Origin: Blastobasis lacticolella | Taxonomy: Eukaryota; Arthropoda; Insecta; Lepidoptera; Blastobasidae | Reading direction: 5' to 3' | Length of the DNA: 64,000 nt | NCBI GenBank assembly: GCA_905147135.1 | Contig: LR990049.1 | Span: forward strand, 13,037,428 to 13,101,427 | Part shown: positions 36,301-42,036 of the stretch, one piece after another | Position numbering within the stretch: the stretch's first letter is position 1 | Layout: every line of letters starts with the position of its first letter | The notes under the pieces: generated by a model | What the model was told of the DNA's origin: nothing | Seen by the model: only the letters and a program-made list of their open reading frames with translations | Databases searched by the model: none | Made by a program: the position numbers and the translations under genes

Positions 36301-36769
36301 TTCTATTTCCGCGTGGTGGAGAAATTTAATCAGGGAATGTTCCATGGAAACGCAGTGTAACGGGTTGGAAATTGTAAAAATGTATGGTAAATACATAAAC
36401 TTCCCGCGCCGTCGAAGTTTCTGTAACACTTATATTCCGTGTGGCGGAAGCACTTATCAGGGAATGTTTCGCGGAAAGATAGTATGTAGTAGAAAGGTGG
36501 GAAATTATATAGAGAATGTATGGAAACTTCCACGCGGTCGAAAGTCCAATTACGTAGTCGCGGGGAAACATAAAAATCGTGCTCCTATGGACGATTGGGC
36601 TATCACTTTCCATCACCATACTCTGATAACTTAAAGAAATAGTATTGCATCTAACCTGTGGCCTTAGCGTCGTATGTCTGGAGTACATGTCATGTTGGTA
36701 GAAGTTGGCCGGCGACAGAGGCGGCCGGTACTTCTTGTGGCCGTAGCCCATGGTGTCCATTGTATGCAT
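163..36769 (-). CDS. Gene A: mosaic type II transmembrane serine protease (TM-SEA-mucin stalk-LDLa x3-SRCR-trypsin), 3' end outside window
   Basis: The span covers the whole visible coding region, which is split into exons 36656-36769, 9513-9687, 8477-8711, 5649-8377, 5350-5559, 4833-5000, 4616-4751, 4012-4218, 2160-2318, 774-1057 and 163-332. Each junction has GT-AG and the phases agree through all ten introns, giving 4587 nt and 1529 codons so far. The product should sit in the plasma membrane with its N-terminus in the cytosol and the protease outside, as in vertebrate enteropeptidase, matriptase and TMPRSS proteins. Known insect proteases of this general class act at the apical surface or in extracellular matrix; the substrate here is unknown. 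Catalytic residues are H1374, D1424 and S1522, activation is predicted after R1333, and D1516 in the S1 pocket predicts cleavage after Arg or Lys. I recall a Drosophila protease of similar SEA-LDLa-SRCR layout (possibly CG1632) but cannot verify orthology, so no symbol is given. The remaining C-terminal part of the trypsin domain lies beyond position 1. Confidence 0.85.
333..773. other. Gene A intron 10
   Basis: AT-rich intron of 441 nt between the Asp and Ser exons. A 10-bp inverted repeat (TTTTGTATCA with TGATACAAAA, about 549-588) is the only structure noted. Confidence 0.7.
774..1057 (-). CDS. Gene A exon 10: protease segment with catalytic Asp
   Basis: The exon codes residues 1378-1473. 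It carries the WVARLG strand and an Arg-rich surface region, then FRNDIALLRI with catalytic D1424, the interchain Cys in PACLPPP, and CTVVGWG. The acceptor is CTCCAG above 1057 and the donor GTAAGT at 773. Phase 2 in and phase 1 out match the flanking exons. The coding is strongly GC-rich, with many Arg, Ala, Pro and Gly codons, in contrast to the AT-rich introns on both sides. The ATG sometimes available in this frame at 1038 is internal, not a start. Confidence 0.88.
1274..1636 (+). mobile_element. LINE reverse-transcriptase C-terminal fragment
   Basis: An open frame of 120 codons without an ATG start lies in intron 9, antisense to gene A. It codes the characteristic C-terminus of insect non-LTR retrotransposons: RRVWCLLNRIRTGVRNC, then CQCGCPEQSVNHIIFECP, a Cys/His knuckle with the usual C-x-C-G, H-I and C-P spacing. 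It is followed by a TAA stop and a short TAAA-repeat tail (about 1663-1676). The 5' part of the element is missing. No frame break within the fragment suggests relatively recent insertion or intact cargo. Confidence 0.8.
1637..2159. other. Rest of gene A intron 9
   Basis: AT-rich intron sequence following the LINE fragment. A SINE-like B-box on the minus strand may be present near 1830-1850; nothing else is recognised. Stretch 1058-1273 of the same intron is also featureless. Confidence 0.5.
2160..2318 (-). CDS. Gene A exon 9: zymogen activation site and catalytic His
   Basis: The exon codes residues 1325-1378. It contains the activation site WGR|VVGG (cut after R1333), the WPWQAAL strand, the Cys42-type residue in FQCGATL, and SASHCF with catalytic H1374; most S1 proteases have TAAHC or SAAHC here. 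The donor is GTGAGT just below 2160. Two acceptors, 6 nt apart, both keep the frame: CAG before 2318 and TAG before 2324. The CAG site is preferred, and the alternative would add two residues. Arrangement of the Cys-rich tail of the SRCR domain before the activation site suggests the heavy and light chains stay disulfide-linked after activation, as in other membrane proteases of this class. Confidence 0.87.
2466..2640. repeat. Foldback repeat with CTCGCG and GATAGGTAGCGC core, copy 1
   Basis: Part of intron 8. The right half (TAGCGCACGCGAGCGCCCGC) is loosely complementary to the left half (GTGGGCGCTCGCCTCTAA), so the unit can fold. A second copy lies at 55968-56095 with the same TGTCTTTTC and TTACCACGAGTG sequences. 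Confidence 0.6.
2663..2857. mobile_element. MITE with perfect 22-bp terminal inverted repeats
   Basis: The arms 2663-2684 and 2836-2857 are exact reverse complements. TTAA occurs at both ends (2664-2667 and the mirror at 2853-2856), consistent with a TTAA-targeting (piggyBac-like) insertion, although palindromic ends make the duplication ambiguous. The interior of about 150 bp has no coding frame. Confidence 0.6.
2858..3753. other. Gene A intron 8, middle part
   Basis: Non-coding stretch of intron 8 with a short CA-rich run at about 3265-3280. Open frames of 85-114 codons on both strands here have no recognisable product and no splice context, and are taken as chance. Confidence 0.5.
3754..3924. 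mobile_element. Mariner-like MITE with TA target duplication
   Basis: Long imperfect terminal inverted repeats: the left arm CAGGCTGTTACATGATATAA (3754 on) pairs with the right arm ending TATTATGTAACACCCTG at 3924, and the pairing extends inward for about 70 bp through GAAGC and TATTAAAACG motifs. TA flanks both ends. It lies in intron 8 of gene A. Confidence 0.7.
4012..4218 (-). CDS. Gene A exon 8: C-terminal half of SRCR domain and pro-peptide linker
   Basis: The exon codes residues 1256-1325. It carries GYWEVWHN and the SRCR-type ending LRVRCQDLDCGIRP, which is the usual link between an SRCR domain and the protease zymogen segment in enteropeptidase- and TMPRSS-type proteins. The acceptor is CCCCCCAG and the donor GTGAGT. 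It enters and leaves in phase 2. The reading frame on the opposite strand is a shadow produced by GC-rich composition. Confidence 0.8.
4334..4541. repeat. Two-copy tandem duplication in intron 7
   Basis: Units 4334-4428 and 4447-4541 are about 95 bp each and share TTTGTAA, CGCAATAAGC, ACATCAGGAAAA, TTTGCTGCTGGAGA and CAAGATG in the same order. The copies have diverged by scattered substitutions and small indels. They lie between exons 7 and 8. Confidence 0.8.
4616..4751 (-). CDS. Gene A exon 7: N-terminal half of SRCR domain
   Basis: The exon codes residues 1210-1256, with the SRCR signature FVMVRKRGVWGRLCVDSF, followed by LGRAVCRAMTF. The acceptor is TTTACAG above 4751 and the donor GTAAGT below 4616. 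The 81-nt intron above it, 4752-4832, has no in-frame stop, so the reading frame runs straight through from exon 6. The scoring as an intron rests on good splice signals and on the fact that removal joins the linker directly to the SRCR start. Confidence 0.8.
4833..5000 (-). CDS. Gene A exon 6: third LDLa module and acidic linker
   Basis: The exon codes residues 1155-1210. It holds a complete LDL-receptor class A repeat with six Cys, from WCKEGQYVC to DDEKSC; the calcium-binding acidic cluster DGNPDCPMGDDE is intact. It is followed by an acidic linker rich in Glu, Asp and Asn. The acceptor is CCGCAG and the donor GTAAAG. Phase 1 on both sides is the usual symmetrical class for LDLa exons. Confidence 0.87.
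5001..5349. other. Gene A intron 5
   Basis: Intron of 349 nt between LDLa exons. No repeat or RNA recognised. Confidence 0.6.
5350..5559 (-). CDS. Gene A exon 5: first and second LDLa modules
   Basis: The exon codes residues 1085-1154. The first LDLa module runs from ECDTSTSFRC to GGEDERAC. The second, from CADYLRAEF to WDYSDENSC, is shorter and lacks the usual N-terminal Cys-aromatic-Cys spacing, but keeps the CDGVVDCWDYSDE calcium site. The acceptor is TTACAG above 5559 and the donor GTAAGT below 5350. It is a symmetrical phase 1-1 exon of 210 nt. Confidence 0.87.
5649..8377 (-). CDS. Gene A exon 4: end of SEA domain and long Ser/Thr-rich stalk
   Basis: A single exon of 2729 nt codes residues 175-1084. 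The first 40 or so residues (IEETLKNTL, then IKIDTTSIVI) complete the SEA fold begun in exon 3. The rest is low-complexity, rich in Thr, Ser, Pro, Asn and Lys, with long Thr/Ser runs and several Asn-X-Ser/Thr sites, as expected for a heavily O-glycosylated mucin-like stalk. A short motif, MG-x-x-EVV plus acidic residues, occurs twice (7474-7503 and 6502-6543). The acceptor is ATTCCAG and the donor GTGAGT. The nearby AG at 8373-8374 would break the frame. Unlike the module exons, this one is AT-rich. Confidence 0.85.
8477..8711 (-). CDS. Gene A exon 3: SEA domain, main part
   Basis: The exon codes residues 97-175. It shows the SEA pattern: MRVTRGDVY at the start, a central helix, LVTGFGDRRLDVHFRLYLD, then the domain end in exon 4. 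SEA domains sit just outside the membrane in many mucins and type II proteases. I do not see the GSVVV-type site where many SEA domains cleave themselves. The acceptor is ATTTCAG above 8711 and the donor GTATGT below 8477; phase 1 in, phase 2 out. The 99-nt intron 8378-8476 separates it from exon 4. Confidence 0.82.
8712..9512. other. Gene A intron 2
   Basis: AT-rich intron with an AAAT-type simple repeat at about 9292-9311, which looks like the tail of an old retroelement. Nothing else recognised. Confidence 0.5.
9513..9687 (-). CDS. Gene A exon 2: membrane span
   Basis: The exon codes residues 39-97. A Gly/Ser/Arg-rich juxtamembrane part (residues 39-60) is followed by a hydrophobic run of Ala, Val and Leu at about residues 61-86, then FYMGALRPDNGE. 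With no cleavable signal peptide and basic residues on the N-terminal side, this fits a type II signal anchor. The acceptor is CTCCACAG and the donor GTGAGT; phase 0 in, phase 1 out. Confidence 0.85.
9863..9960 (-). repeat. Truncated SINE 3' end (family with copy at 51000-51190)
   Basis: Shares GCTTG.ACAAA.TCACACAGCGCCA and AAGCTTGTGTTATGG with the copy near 51 kb. The AT-rich tail at 9850-9872 marks its 3' end on the minus strand. The tRNA-like head is missing. Confidence 0.65.
9961..12345. other. Intron 1 of gene A, proximal stretch
   Basis: Mainly unique-looking AT-rich sequence. A GC-rich patch at about 10860-10990 opens frames on both strands but shows no protein motif. No RNA gene recognised. 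Confidence 0.4.
12346..12625. repeat. Dispersed repeat with foldback head, copy 1
   Basis: 12346-12369 and 12375-12398 form a near-perfect 24-bp foldback around a short spacer. The following part (12400-12625) matches 63755-64000 at about 80-85 percent by eye: shared segments include TCGTACCTATAATTTT, GATATCAAGCGGC and AAAACATTCACAAACA. It is non-coding. Confidence 0.7.
12626..14493. other. Intron 1, between dispersed repeat and tRNA gene
   Basis: AT-rich, apparently unique sequence with a possible old SINE fragment near 13070-13140. Nothing else recognised. Confidence 0.4.
14494..14501 (-). terminator. RNA polymerase III terminator of tRNA-Gln
   Basis: Eight consecutive T on the minus strand, 16 bases beyond the tRNA discriminator base. 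This is the standard pol III stop signal. Confidence 0.85.
14518..14589 (-). tRNA. tRNA-Gln (anticodon CTG)
   Basis: A complete cloverleaf can be drawn. The acceptor stem is GGTCCCA with TGGGACC; the D-arm contains TGGTTAGCA; the anticodon arm is CTGGA, loop CTCTGAA, TCCAG with anticodon CTG; the T-arm is CCGAG, loop TTCAAAT, CTCGG. The discriminator base is U, usual for eukaryotic tRNA-Gln. A and B box promoters are intact. A run of eight T on the minus strand (14501-14494) follows the 3' end and would terminate RNA polymerase III. It lies in intron 1 of gene A on the same strand. CCA is not encoded, as expected. Confidence 0.95.
15023..15302 (+). repeat. GAT-tailed retroelement repeat, copy 1
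   Basis: About 270 bp, starting near GTGTCCGGCAGAGTAGAATAG and ending GGGCTGTGATGATGAT. Other copies are at 20470-20726 (minus) and 47273-47528 (plus), with a partial at 27184-27281. The shared ends and GAT tail suggest a SINE or LINE 3' fragment common in Lepidoptera. Open frames over it are not conserved among copies. Confidence 0.8.
15306..15412. repeat. Foldback element with about 34-bp arms
   Basis: The arms 15307-15340 and 15378-15411 are inverted repeats (TAAATAATGC and CGGCTTCG against CGAAGCCG and GCATTATTTA), with a spacer of about 37 bp. It begins directly after the tail of the GAT-tailed repeat. Confidence 0.65.
15961..16017. mobile_element. Short MITE, GGGCGG-TTGCACC family, copy A
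   Basis: The ends GGGCGGATTGCACC and GGTGCAAGCCG are inverted; the centre TCTTAAACGCGTTTAAGA is itself a palindrome. Related arms occur at 22658-23050, 43184-43240 and 52534-52640. Confidence 0.65.
16018..20469. other. Intron 1, largely featureless
   Basis: AT-rich. A degenerate minisatellite-like patch built from GATACAG, AGTGGAC and GACATTCT words lies at 17579-17720. The block at 19400-19450 resembles 54822-54868. No coding or RNA gene recognised. Confidence 0.4.
20470..20726 (-). repeat. GAT-tailed retroelement repeat, copy 2
   Basis: Reverse complement of the family at 15023 and 47273: it includes TCTCCCACGAAAAGGGAGGT, the GGGCAGCAG-type segment in reverse, and the CTTGTACGACACCCACG end. 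Confidence 0.8.
20727..21399. other. Intron 1, spacer
   Basis: A 97-codon open frame at 20785-21078 (plus) has no recognisable motif; the region is moderately GC-rich. Nothing else seen. Confidence 0.35.
21400..21475 (-). mobile_element. RTE-like LINE C-terminal remnant
   Basis: The minus strand codes IAKLKWQWAGHIARR, the conserved KWxWAGHxxR motif near the C-terminus of RTE-type reverse-transcriptase proteins. Flanks are degraded. Confidence 0.65.
22176..22300 (+). repeat. Dispersed repeat of the GCATCAAAATC-GTTAGCGG type
   Basis: Shares CCTT.CGGAAGAAATT, AACAGCATCAAAATC and GGAGTTAGCGG..ATACAGACAG with 43735-43865. It ends in GCGACTTTATAAAG, as is frequent in non-autonomous repeats of Lepidoptera. 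Confidence 0.6.
22658..23050. mobile_element. GGGCGG-TTGCACC family MITE, copy B (longer form)
   Basis: The left arm GCGGCTTGCAGCAAATTCTT (22658 on) is the inverse of the right arm ending AAGAATTTGGTGCAAGCC near 23050. The interior of about 290 bp lacks coding capacity. Confidence 0.6.
23051..27183. other. Intron 1, middle
   Basis: Mostly unique-looking AT-rich sequence; a repeat with an ACGCCACGCGAAAAAAGTCGCG end occurs at about 25945-26150. No gene recognised. Confidence 0.35.
27184..27400. mobile_element. Opposed retroelement fragments
   Basis: A partial GAT-tailed repeat on the plus strand (27184-27281) meets a minus-strand LINE end that codes DAEDLVKWRRTTRKADPGSW and a stop (about 27298-27370), typical of the C-terminus of a non-LTR element. 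Confidence 0.6.
27903..28110 (+). repeat. Dispersed repeat of the AACCCCCGAC family, copy 1
   Basis: Starts AACCCCCGAC and continues with a CCGAACAAAACCGATT segment and TTTTCCGACAT. It parallels 45734-45950 (plus), and the reverse at 48690-48860 and 60225-60400. Confidence 0.65.
28610..28740 (+). mobile_element. LINE C-terminal remnant (RLWNSLP motif)
   Basis: Codes ATRLWNSLPYEIRD, then after a frame break SISIFKKRVKEHYLSL. The RLWNSLP and FKKRVK motifs are typical of the very end of many insect LINE proteins. At least one frameshift shows it is dead. Confidence 0.7.
28741..31995. other. Intron 1, distal part
   Basis: Contains a GC-rich patch at 29420-29610 with overlapping frames on both strands but no protein motif; a two-copy short direct repeat (GTCGAGC.CTGAACAGTCGAGCG) near 30432-30460; and a SINE 3' end with GAT tail at about 31199-31272, which matches the ends of the repeats at 45350-45420 and 57525-57590. 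Confidence 0.4.
32090..32245 (-). mobile_element. RTE-like LINE C-terminal remnant
   Basis: The minus strand codes RIARRISALKWKWAGHVFRQ, the same KWxWAGHV motif as at 21400-21475, followed by a stop and a degraded tail. The copy is internally disrupted. Confidence 0.7.
32530..32850. other. GC-rich island in intron 1
   Basis: A dense CpG block (GTGCGCGCGCGCGACCGC and later GCCGCCCGGCTGCGCCC) in an AT-rich intron. It includes CATAAAAC downstream of the GC core. No coding frame with motif is found. It may be a regulatory or alternative promoter island; this is composition only. Confidence 0.3.
32851..36274. other. Intron 1, near exon 1
   Basis: Mixed AT-rich DNA, with a GC patch at about 34390-34460 and a perfect hairpin at 34975-35012. 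Open frames (35011-35901, 36051-36329) have no recognised product. Confidence 0.35.
34975..35012. repeat. Perfect 16-bp hairpin
   Basis: AATTGTCTTCGTCAGT at 34975-34990 and its exact reverse complement at 34997-35012, with a 6-base loop. Confidence 0.85.
36275..36560. repeat. Tandem repeat with about 125-130 bp unit beside exon 1
   Basis: Units starting near 36303 and 36430 share TTCCG.GTGG.GGA, ATCAGGGAATGTT.C, GGAAATT, ATGTATGG and AAACTTCC.CGC followed by GTCGAA. A partial earlier unit ends near 36300. It lies about 100 bp inside intron 1 from the exon 1 donor. Confidence 0.7.
36656..36769 (-). CDS. Gene A exon 1 coding part: cytoplasmic tail and start codon
   Basis: This exon codes residues 1-38, starting MHTMDTMGYGHKKYRPP and ending TTLRPQ. 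It stops at a donor GTTAGA and joins exon 2 in phase 0. The first ATG at 36769 is chosen; two more in-frame ATGs follow at residues 4 and 7, the latter in a strong ACCATGG context, so initiation may occur there. An upstream in-frame GTG is not a eukaryotic start. The tail is basic, Tyr-rich and Pro-rich, suitable for a short cytosolic domain. The link to exon 2 across 27 kb rests on matching phase, strand and topology, and needs transcript support. Confidence 0.62.
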
Positions 36770-36838
36770 TGTCGCTCGCTTCGCTCCCTCGCTCTGATAC
36801 GTCACGCGAGCCGGATCGGAGGCTGATGCATTTTAATT
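36770..36838 (-). promoter_or_regulatory. Gene A 5' UTR portion with a short upstream ORF
   Basis: Above the start codon the exon probably begins after the acceptor TTTTATTACAG (36839-36840), which has a good pyrimidine tract. The leader contains an upstream ATG at 36831 opening a nine-codon ORF that stops at 36802, before the main ATG. Such an upstream ORF could lower translation of the main frame. An upstream non-coding exon is implied. Confidence 0.5.
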
Positions 36839-39800
36839 CTGTAATAAAAGAAGTTCTTATATAGTTTCTTGACATGGATATATAGTAGCAAAGATTCTCC
36901 ATTTTTGGTAATTTTCTAATTATAACCAGTGATGTACGAGCTACAACGAGCCATCAAAAGAAATCTAATCTGTACCCTAAGTGTAAGTGTTCATTCATAA
37001 TAAACGTAACTACTGTGTTTGTGTTAAGTTCTAATTTTGTATGAAAATTTGAACAATGCCTCTACCGGAAAGTGATAGAAACAAAATATACAAAAAGTTT
37101 CTGCTTGCGACTGTATCGGCGAACATGACGTTTCACTAATTTTTGCGTCTGCTCACTTAGTCGAAACGCTAATTTCGATTATGCTTACTCCCGGTTTGAT
37201 GAAGCTTCATAATTTATACGGCTAATACATTCAAATCAATGTATAAGTTTTGTTTCAATTTATTCTGCAAGAGTAAAGAAGAAAACCAAAATTTCATTTG
37301 GCGGGAAAACTCGTTTTTCGGATGACGAAAGGTAGTTCCAGCCAAAGAGTTCGTATTAGTACCATTATATCTATGGTCATAAGTAATGCAACTTTTTGCT
37401 GAGGGTAAAAAACCTAAATTATTAGATTATTTACTTATAGTATTTTATAAAATATTTGCTAATTTTGCTATTAAATTAATTACATCAAACAATTATTATC
37501 AACGTAAACCATGTAAACGTAGAATTTCACAAACTAAACATCAAGTGAGTTTTTATTAAATTTTTATTTAAAATACTTTTCGCTAGAGGCGATGTTCAAG
37601 TTTTCATGCAAAATAGGAAAAAGACAGATCGAATATAGTAAGCTCGATTAACTTGATCGAAGAGTGTTCGAATTTTTTGTTCGAACTTTTACACTTGAGG
37701 TACTGACTTGCCGAAATTGTCTAGCTTGTGGCCCGGGGCCAAATAATTAAAGTTTTGATTGTTTAAATTGTCGGATGTCCATGTGGACATATACAAGAAA
37801 TTAAAATAAAGAAACACGTCTAAAAGGTGCAGTGTAGGGTTTCATAGTTGCCTGTTATAGCATGCACATTTATTTAAAAACATATTCAGAATTATAATAG
37901 CACCTAGTTCCCATGTGCATAAAACGTTTGCTTATCCAACTACATTTTATAAGTGGTCGTTGACCAGAAGAGTCCACTTATGAACTGTAAATGCTAAATA
38001 ATTCGAAAACGGATCGCTAAATCAACAAAAGTTATTGACGAATCCTCAATGTTTTTAAAAGAGCTAACCATACCTATCTTGTAGTGATCATACATAAAGT
38101 TATCGAGATCTGAGAAGTCCATTTTGACAGGTATCATCACTTCCATGTATCTGTATAAAAAATATTTTCTCTATGCTTGTATCCGAGTTCATTTTCTATA
38201 TTTTCTGTCGCGAAGTTTACATAGGGACAGGCGGCGGGAACCGACTTTGTTTTAAACTATGTATAGACGATAATTATACCAAGGAAACGACGACACCTAT
38301 CAAATTGGGCTACTTAGATCTCTATAGTGCAGGCATAGGTGCCAATACGAGAATATAACAATGGTGGATAGAATTATCGTTGAGCGAGCTTTCGCCGGCT
38401 CAACCGCTGAATGGCGCGCGGTGCCTGACCGGCATCGGCAACCAGACGGCGACAGTGCGCGCATAATCAACACCATTACTGGGTACTGGGTGGACAGATA
38501 CACGTTAGACACTTATTTTTAAACATAGAACGTGTGAAGACGGGTCTACAGCTACACGGGTTTAGTGTCAGGCATAGTGGAAAACAACAGGGTATTGATA
38601 ACTTATATATATATATTTTAATTCAAATTTGATACAATTTACATAGTCAAAATTAAAATTTAAAACTAGATTTCCGTATATCTTTGTCATAAAATTTAAA
38701 CTAGATGTATCCGCTCTTTGCCGTTCCCATTGCAAAGGTGCCCATGACACTAGCTTTAGTAGTCTAATGCGTTTGGTAAAGCGAACGACTCAAAACTATT
38801 GAAAAGCATCATGCATCAAAATATTGAATTTTTCATGCCGCAAAATCAACATTGAAAGCTATTACTCGATGCAAGCGGTTCAAAAAAAAGGCTTCTGATC
38901 TACAACCTGAAATATTTCAAATCATATTTACATACCACCGGAGGAGGGGGGAGAGATGTTTACAAGTAGATCGATATATATATTCTCCTCGTCTAACGAC
39001 CCTTCTATTCACATAAAAATCCAATAGATTCGAAAAAGTTCTAACAACTCTAAATACTCTTCACGACATACACAATTACTCATATCTAAAACCCAAACAC
39101 GCCAGTATATTTAAACAAAACTATTTAAATGGACTCCCAATCGACCGCCACAGTTTCGTTCAAAAGTGATCTCCGTCACAGACACTCCCATAACGGCACC
39201 TGGACGAAGCACGCGGCTCTACTCACTATTTGCATACGGGGTGCGCTGCGGAACCGGCCCCGAAGCCGGGTCAGTGAATTGAAAAACAAATTCAATCGGT
39301 CAAACACCCTGTACATTTGCTTAGCTATGTCGGTGGCATGCCTCGATCCTTAGAGAGCTTGTTAAAATTCTTGCTTCGAAATGTGTAGACTATTTTGTAT
39401 TCAACTGTCCTGAAGTGGTAATTAAGTGTAATTAGAGAGTGGTATCAAATTAAAAGTGGAGAACTGTAGAGCAGTGATTGAGAATTACCAAGTAACAATG
39501 CGTTGACTTAGGTTCCATAGTAAAGACATCAACGCGCGTCGGTTTTTTTGGTTTAATTTAAAATCTAAATACTCTTCTAGAGATAGGTTGATTTTCCTGG
39601 CCTGTCAATAAGGCTTATAAGATAGTAAATTTAATAATTAGTAAAAGAAATTATTAGTAGACCAGTGGCTGATTAATAGATGCATTAAAAATAAACACAT
39701 CAACGCGCGGCGGTTATTTTCTTTCGAGATTTATTTCTAGTTTTTTAGTATAAAATCGAGAAAACACTTGAGTAATATGGTTCCAACTCTGTTTGTGAAG

Positions 39801-41917
39801 TCACAGCTATGCTTGGACAGTACACTGTAATAGAACAACAGTCATAACAAAATAGTAACAGAGAATATAAAATAATATAATTGATTACCAACCAGCAATA
39901 CGCAGTGCTCACGACATTTGTTTAATCTAATTCCATCTGTCTTATTTAATTACGCTGTAGGTGCGCGTACCCCATACCTTGACGCGTGGTTTCTCACGAG
40001 TTTTTGCGCGACAAACCTCTGTGCTGGTCATAAAACGCGTCATATTGTTTTAATATGTTTGTTCTAGCGCGAGTAGGTTCCATAGTCAGCGACGCTCGTG
40101 ATCTCGACCTCCGCGCAAGGCCAGCAGCGATGCACCGACGACGCTGCCGCGACTCACGCAATCGTATCGATAACGCGGATGAATGATCGTTTTTTCTCAA
40201 TGTTTTTCCTCGATGATGTATCTCCGAGCCATTATTATGAAATTAAACAAAAAATCGCGCTGGTGTCGAAATTAATTGTTGATTGCTATCAGGAAGCCGT
40301 TTGTTTCATCGATTTTTTTCGCAATCACACCGCGGCGCTTTGATTAATCTTGTTTTAATTTAAAAGTGAAGAGATCTTTAGTGATGTGTACAGTTCCTAA
40401 GTATTTTCCTTACATTACGTTTTTCAGTATTGATTGGTTGATGGTGTTAAAGAAAAAAAGCTTTTTACAGCCATGCACCGAACTGCTGAAATCCTTGACA
40501 ACGTTTTAGCGCGTCTACAAATCACACGTTCATAAGTATAACAAAATAAAAAAAATGAGACGTGCTTCACGTTTAATAACGATTATATACCACAACTTTT
40601 TACCTTCCCGCTTACAAATTACGTGTGAAAGCCCACAACAAACATAGCACGGCACGATGTCTACGATAAAAATGTCTCCTCGAAACTTTTCCTCGGTGAA
40701 TTTCTTCGCGAATTTCTCAGGGTTCCAGTGGCTGTAAACAGTGATGCCCTTAGTCCTACACGGGGCGGTAGTTAGCCGTCGTTAGCACGTAGGCCGTTGC
40801 CCAACCGCGCTGCGCATGCGCAGGCCTTGCCGCCGCTGACTCACGCGCCGTGGGAACAGAGCCTTATCTGAGGACCTCGCAACTAGTGCAGGGACACGCA
40901 TCACATCTAACGCGACCGTGGTAGAGGAGGATAATATTAGACAAGAATGTTTACGTGGTATTATAATGTTGAGAACGAGTTAGACACTTATTTTTAGTAA
41001 AGTAAACCTAGTCAAGCAAAGACTACGGGACTAACAACGCATTGACAGTGTTTCAGAAGCAGCGCGGTTTGTACGCGGTCCCGCGGGATTTTGGTTTTGA
41101 GCAAAGGAATCGATCGATGTGGTAAAACCATACCCTGGGCCTGGTGTATGAGCTAAGTAAAGGCTACAGGCAAACCGTCAAGCAGTTCAGGAGGAGCGTG
41201 AATAGCGAGGTACATTTCACTGCGAGCAAAATTATCAACATCGCAGTCTACACGTAGAACTTCAAGTAGTGGTTTGATAATGTGTGATTCCTGTTGCTTA
41301 TTAATATTCAGTTATCGAGAATCCATACATACGTATTAACTAACTGCAGATACAGTTAAGTCATTTTAAAGTATAAGTAAGTGAATATGTTCAACTTTGC
41401 ACGTCTTGGACTGTAAATTAGAATTTAAAACGACGCATTTTACATCTAGTATTATGCATGAGCTGTCTCTCTTCCTCCCTCACGATGTTTTCTATGTTTG
41501 AAAGTAGTGTTTATAGACCCTTGAAATTTTTTATAAAATATTGCGCAATGAAAACGTTCTTCACTCTACAATGCGACCTTCTTGTATGAATCGATATTAA
41601 GAGATGTTTACAAAGAAATTTGATACTGGCGCAATCAAAATACCTGCGGAGTTCAACGCATTGGGCGGCGCGCAACCTCGCGGCTGCGCAATGTCAATGT
41701 CACCTTTCTACTGCGCAACCGTGGCGGCAGCGACTTGAATGGCACTACCAGACCAGAAAGTTACGTCGCTACGTGGGAAGGGAGCTTCTAAGCGAAGTAT
41801 ACAAGGAGGGTGCTGGGGATGCTGGCTTTTCTGAATCACTTTTACTGAGGGAGGAAAGAAGTATTTTTTGTTTCTTGTAAGTTGTAGTAAAATTTGTTTA
41901 TAATGTAGTAGAAGTAA
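36839..41917. other. Sequence upstream of the gene A start exon
   Basis: Probably an intron in the 5' UTR of gene A. Includes a fragment ending AACCGACTTTGTTTTAAAC near 38231-38265 (dispersed repeat end), a block at 38799-38865 matching 58869-58922 (GCATCATGCATCA and GAATTTTTCATGCCG), and a direct repeat ACATCAACGCGCG at 39527 and 39699. No gene recognised. Confidence 0.4.
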
Positions 41918-42033
41918 GGCGCTGTTTTAATTGGCAACAGTCGCACAACCATGGTCGTACGACAGACGTCGGCCGGCCAATAGGAGACCTCAAAATCGCC
42001 CGTTGCACAACCATTGCCAATTAGGACAGCGCC
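41918..42033. mobile_element. PIF/Harbinger-like MITE with TAA target duplication
   Basis: Terminal inverted repeats of about 20 bp (GGCGCTGTTTTAATTGGCAA and TTGCCAATTAGGACAGCGCC) flanked by TAA on both sides (41915-41917 and 42034-42036). The 3-bp TAA duplication and GG start fit PIF/Harbinger elements. The element is 116 bp and non-coding. Confidence 0.8.
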
Positions 42034-42036
42034 TAA

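Noticed and set aside
36326..36655. Extension of exon 1 frame leftwards past 36656
   Set aside because: A good donor lies at 36655 and the frame beyond is in the tandem repeat; joining at the donor gives a clean fit to exon 2.
39527..39720. LTR pair of a retrotransposon
   Set aside because: The matching segments are under 30 bp with only 170 bp between them and no primer-binding site.
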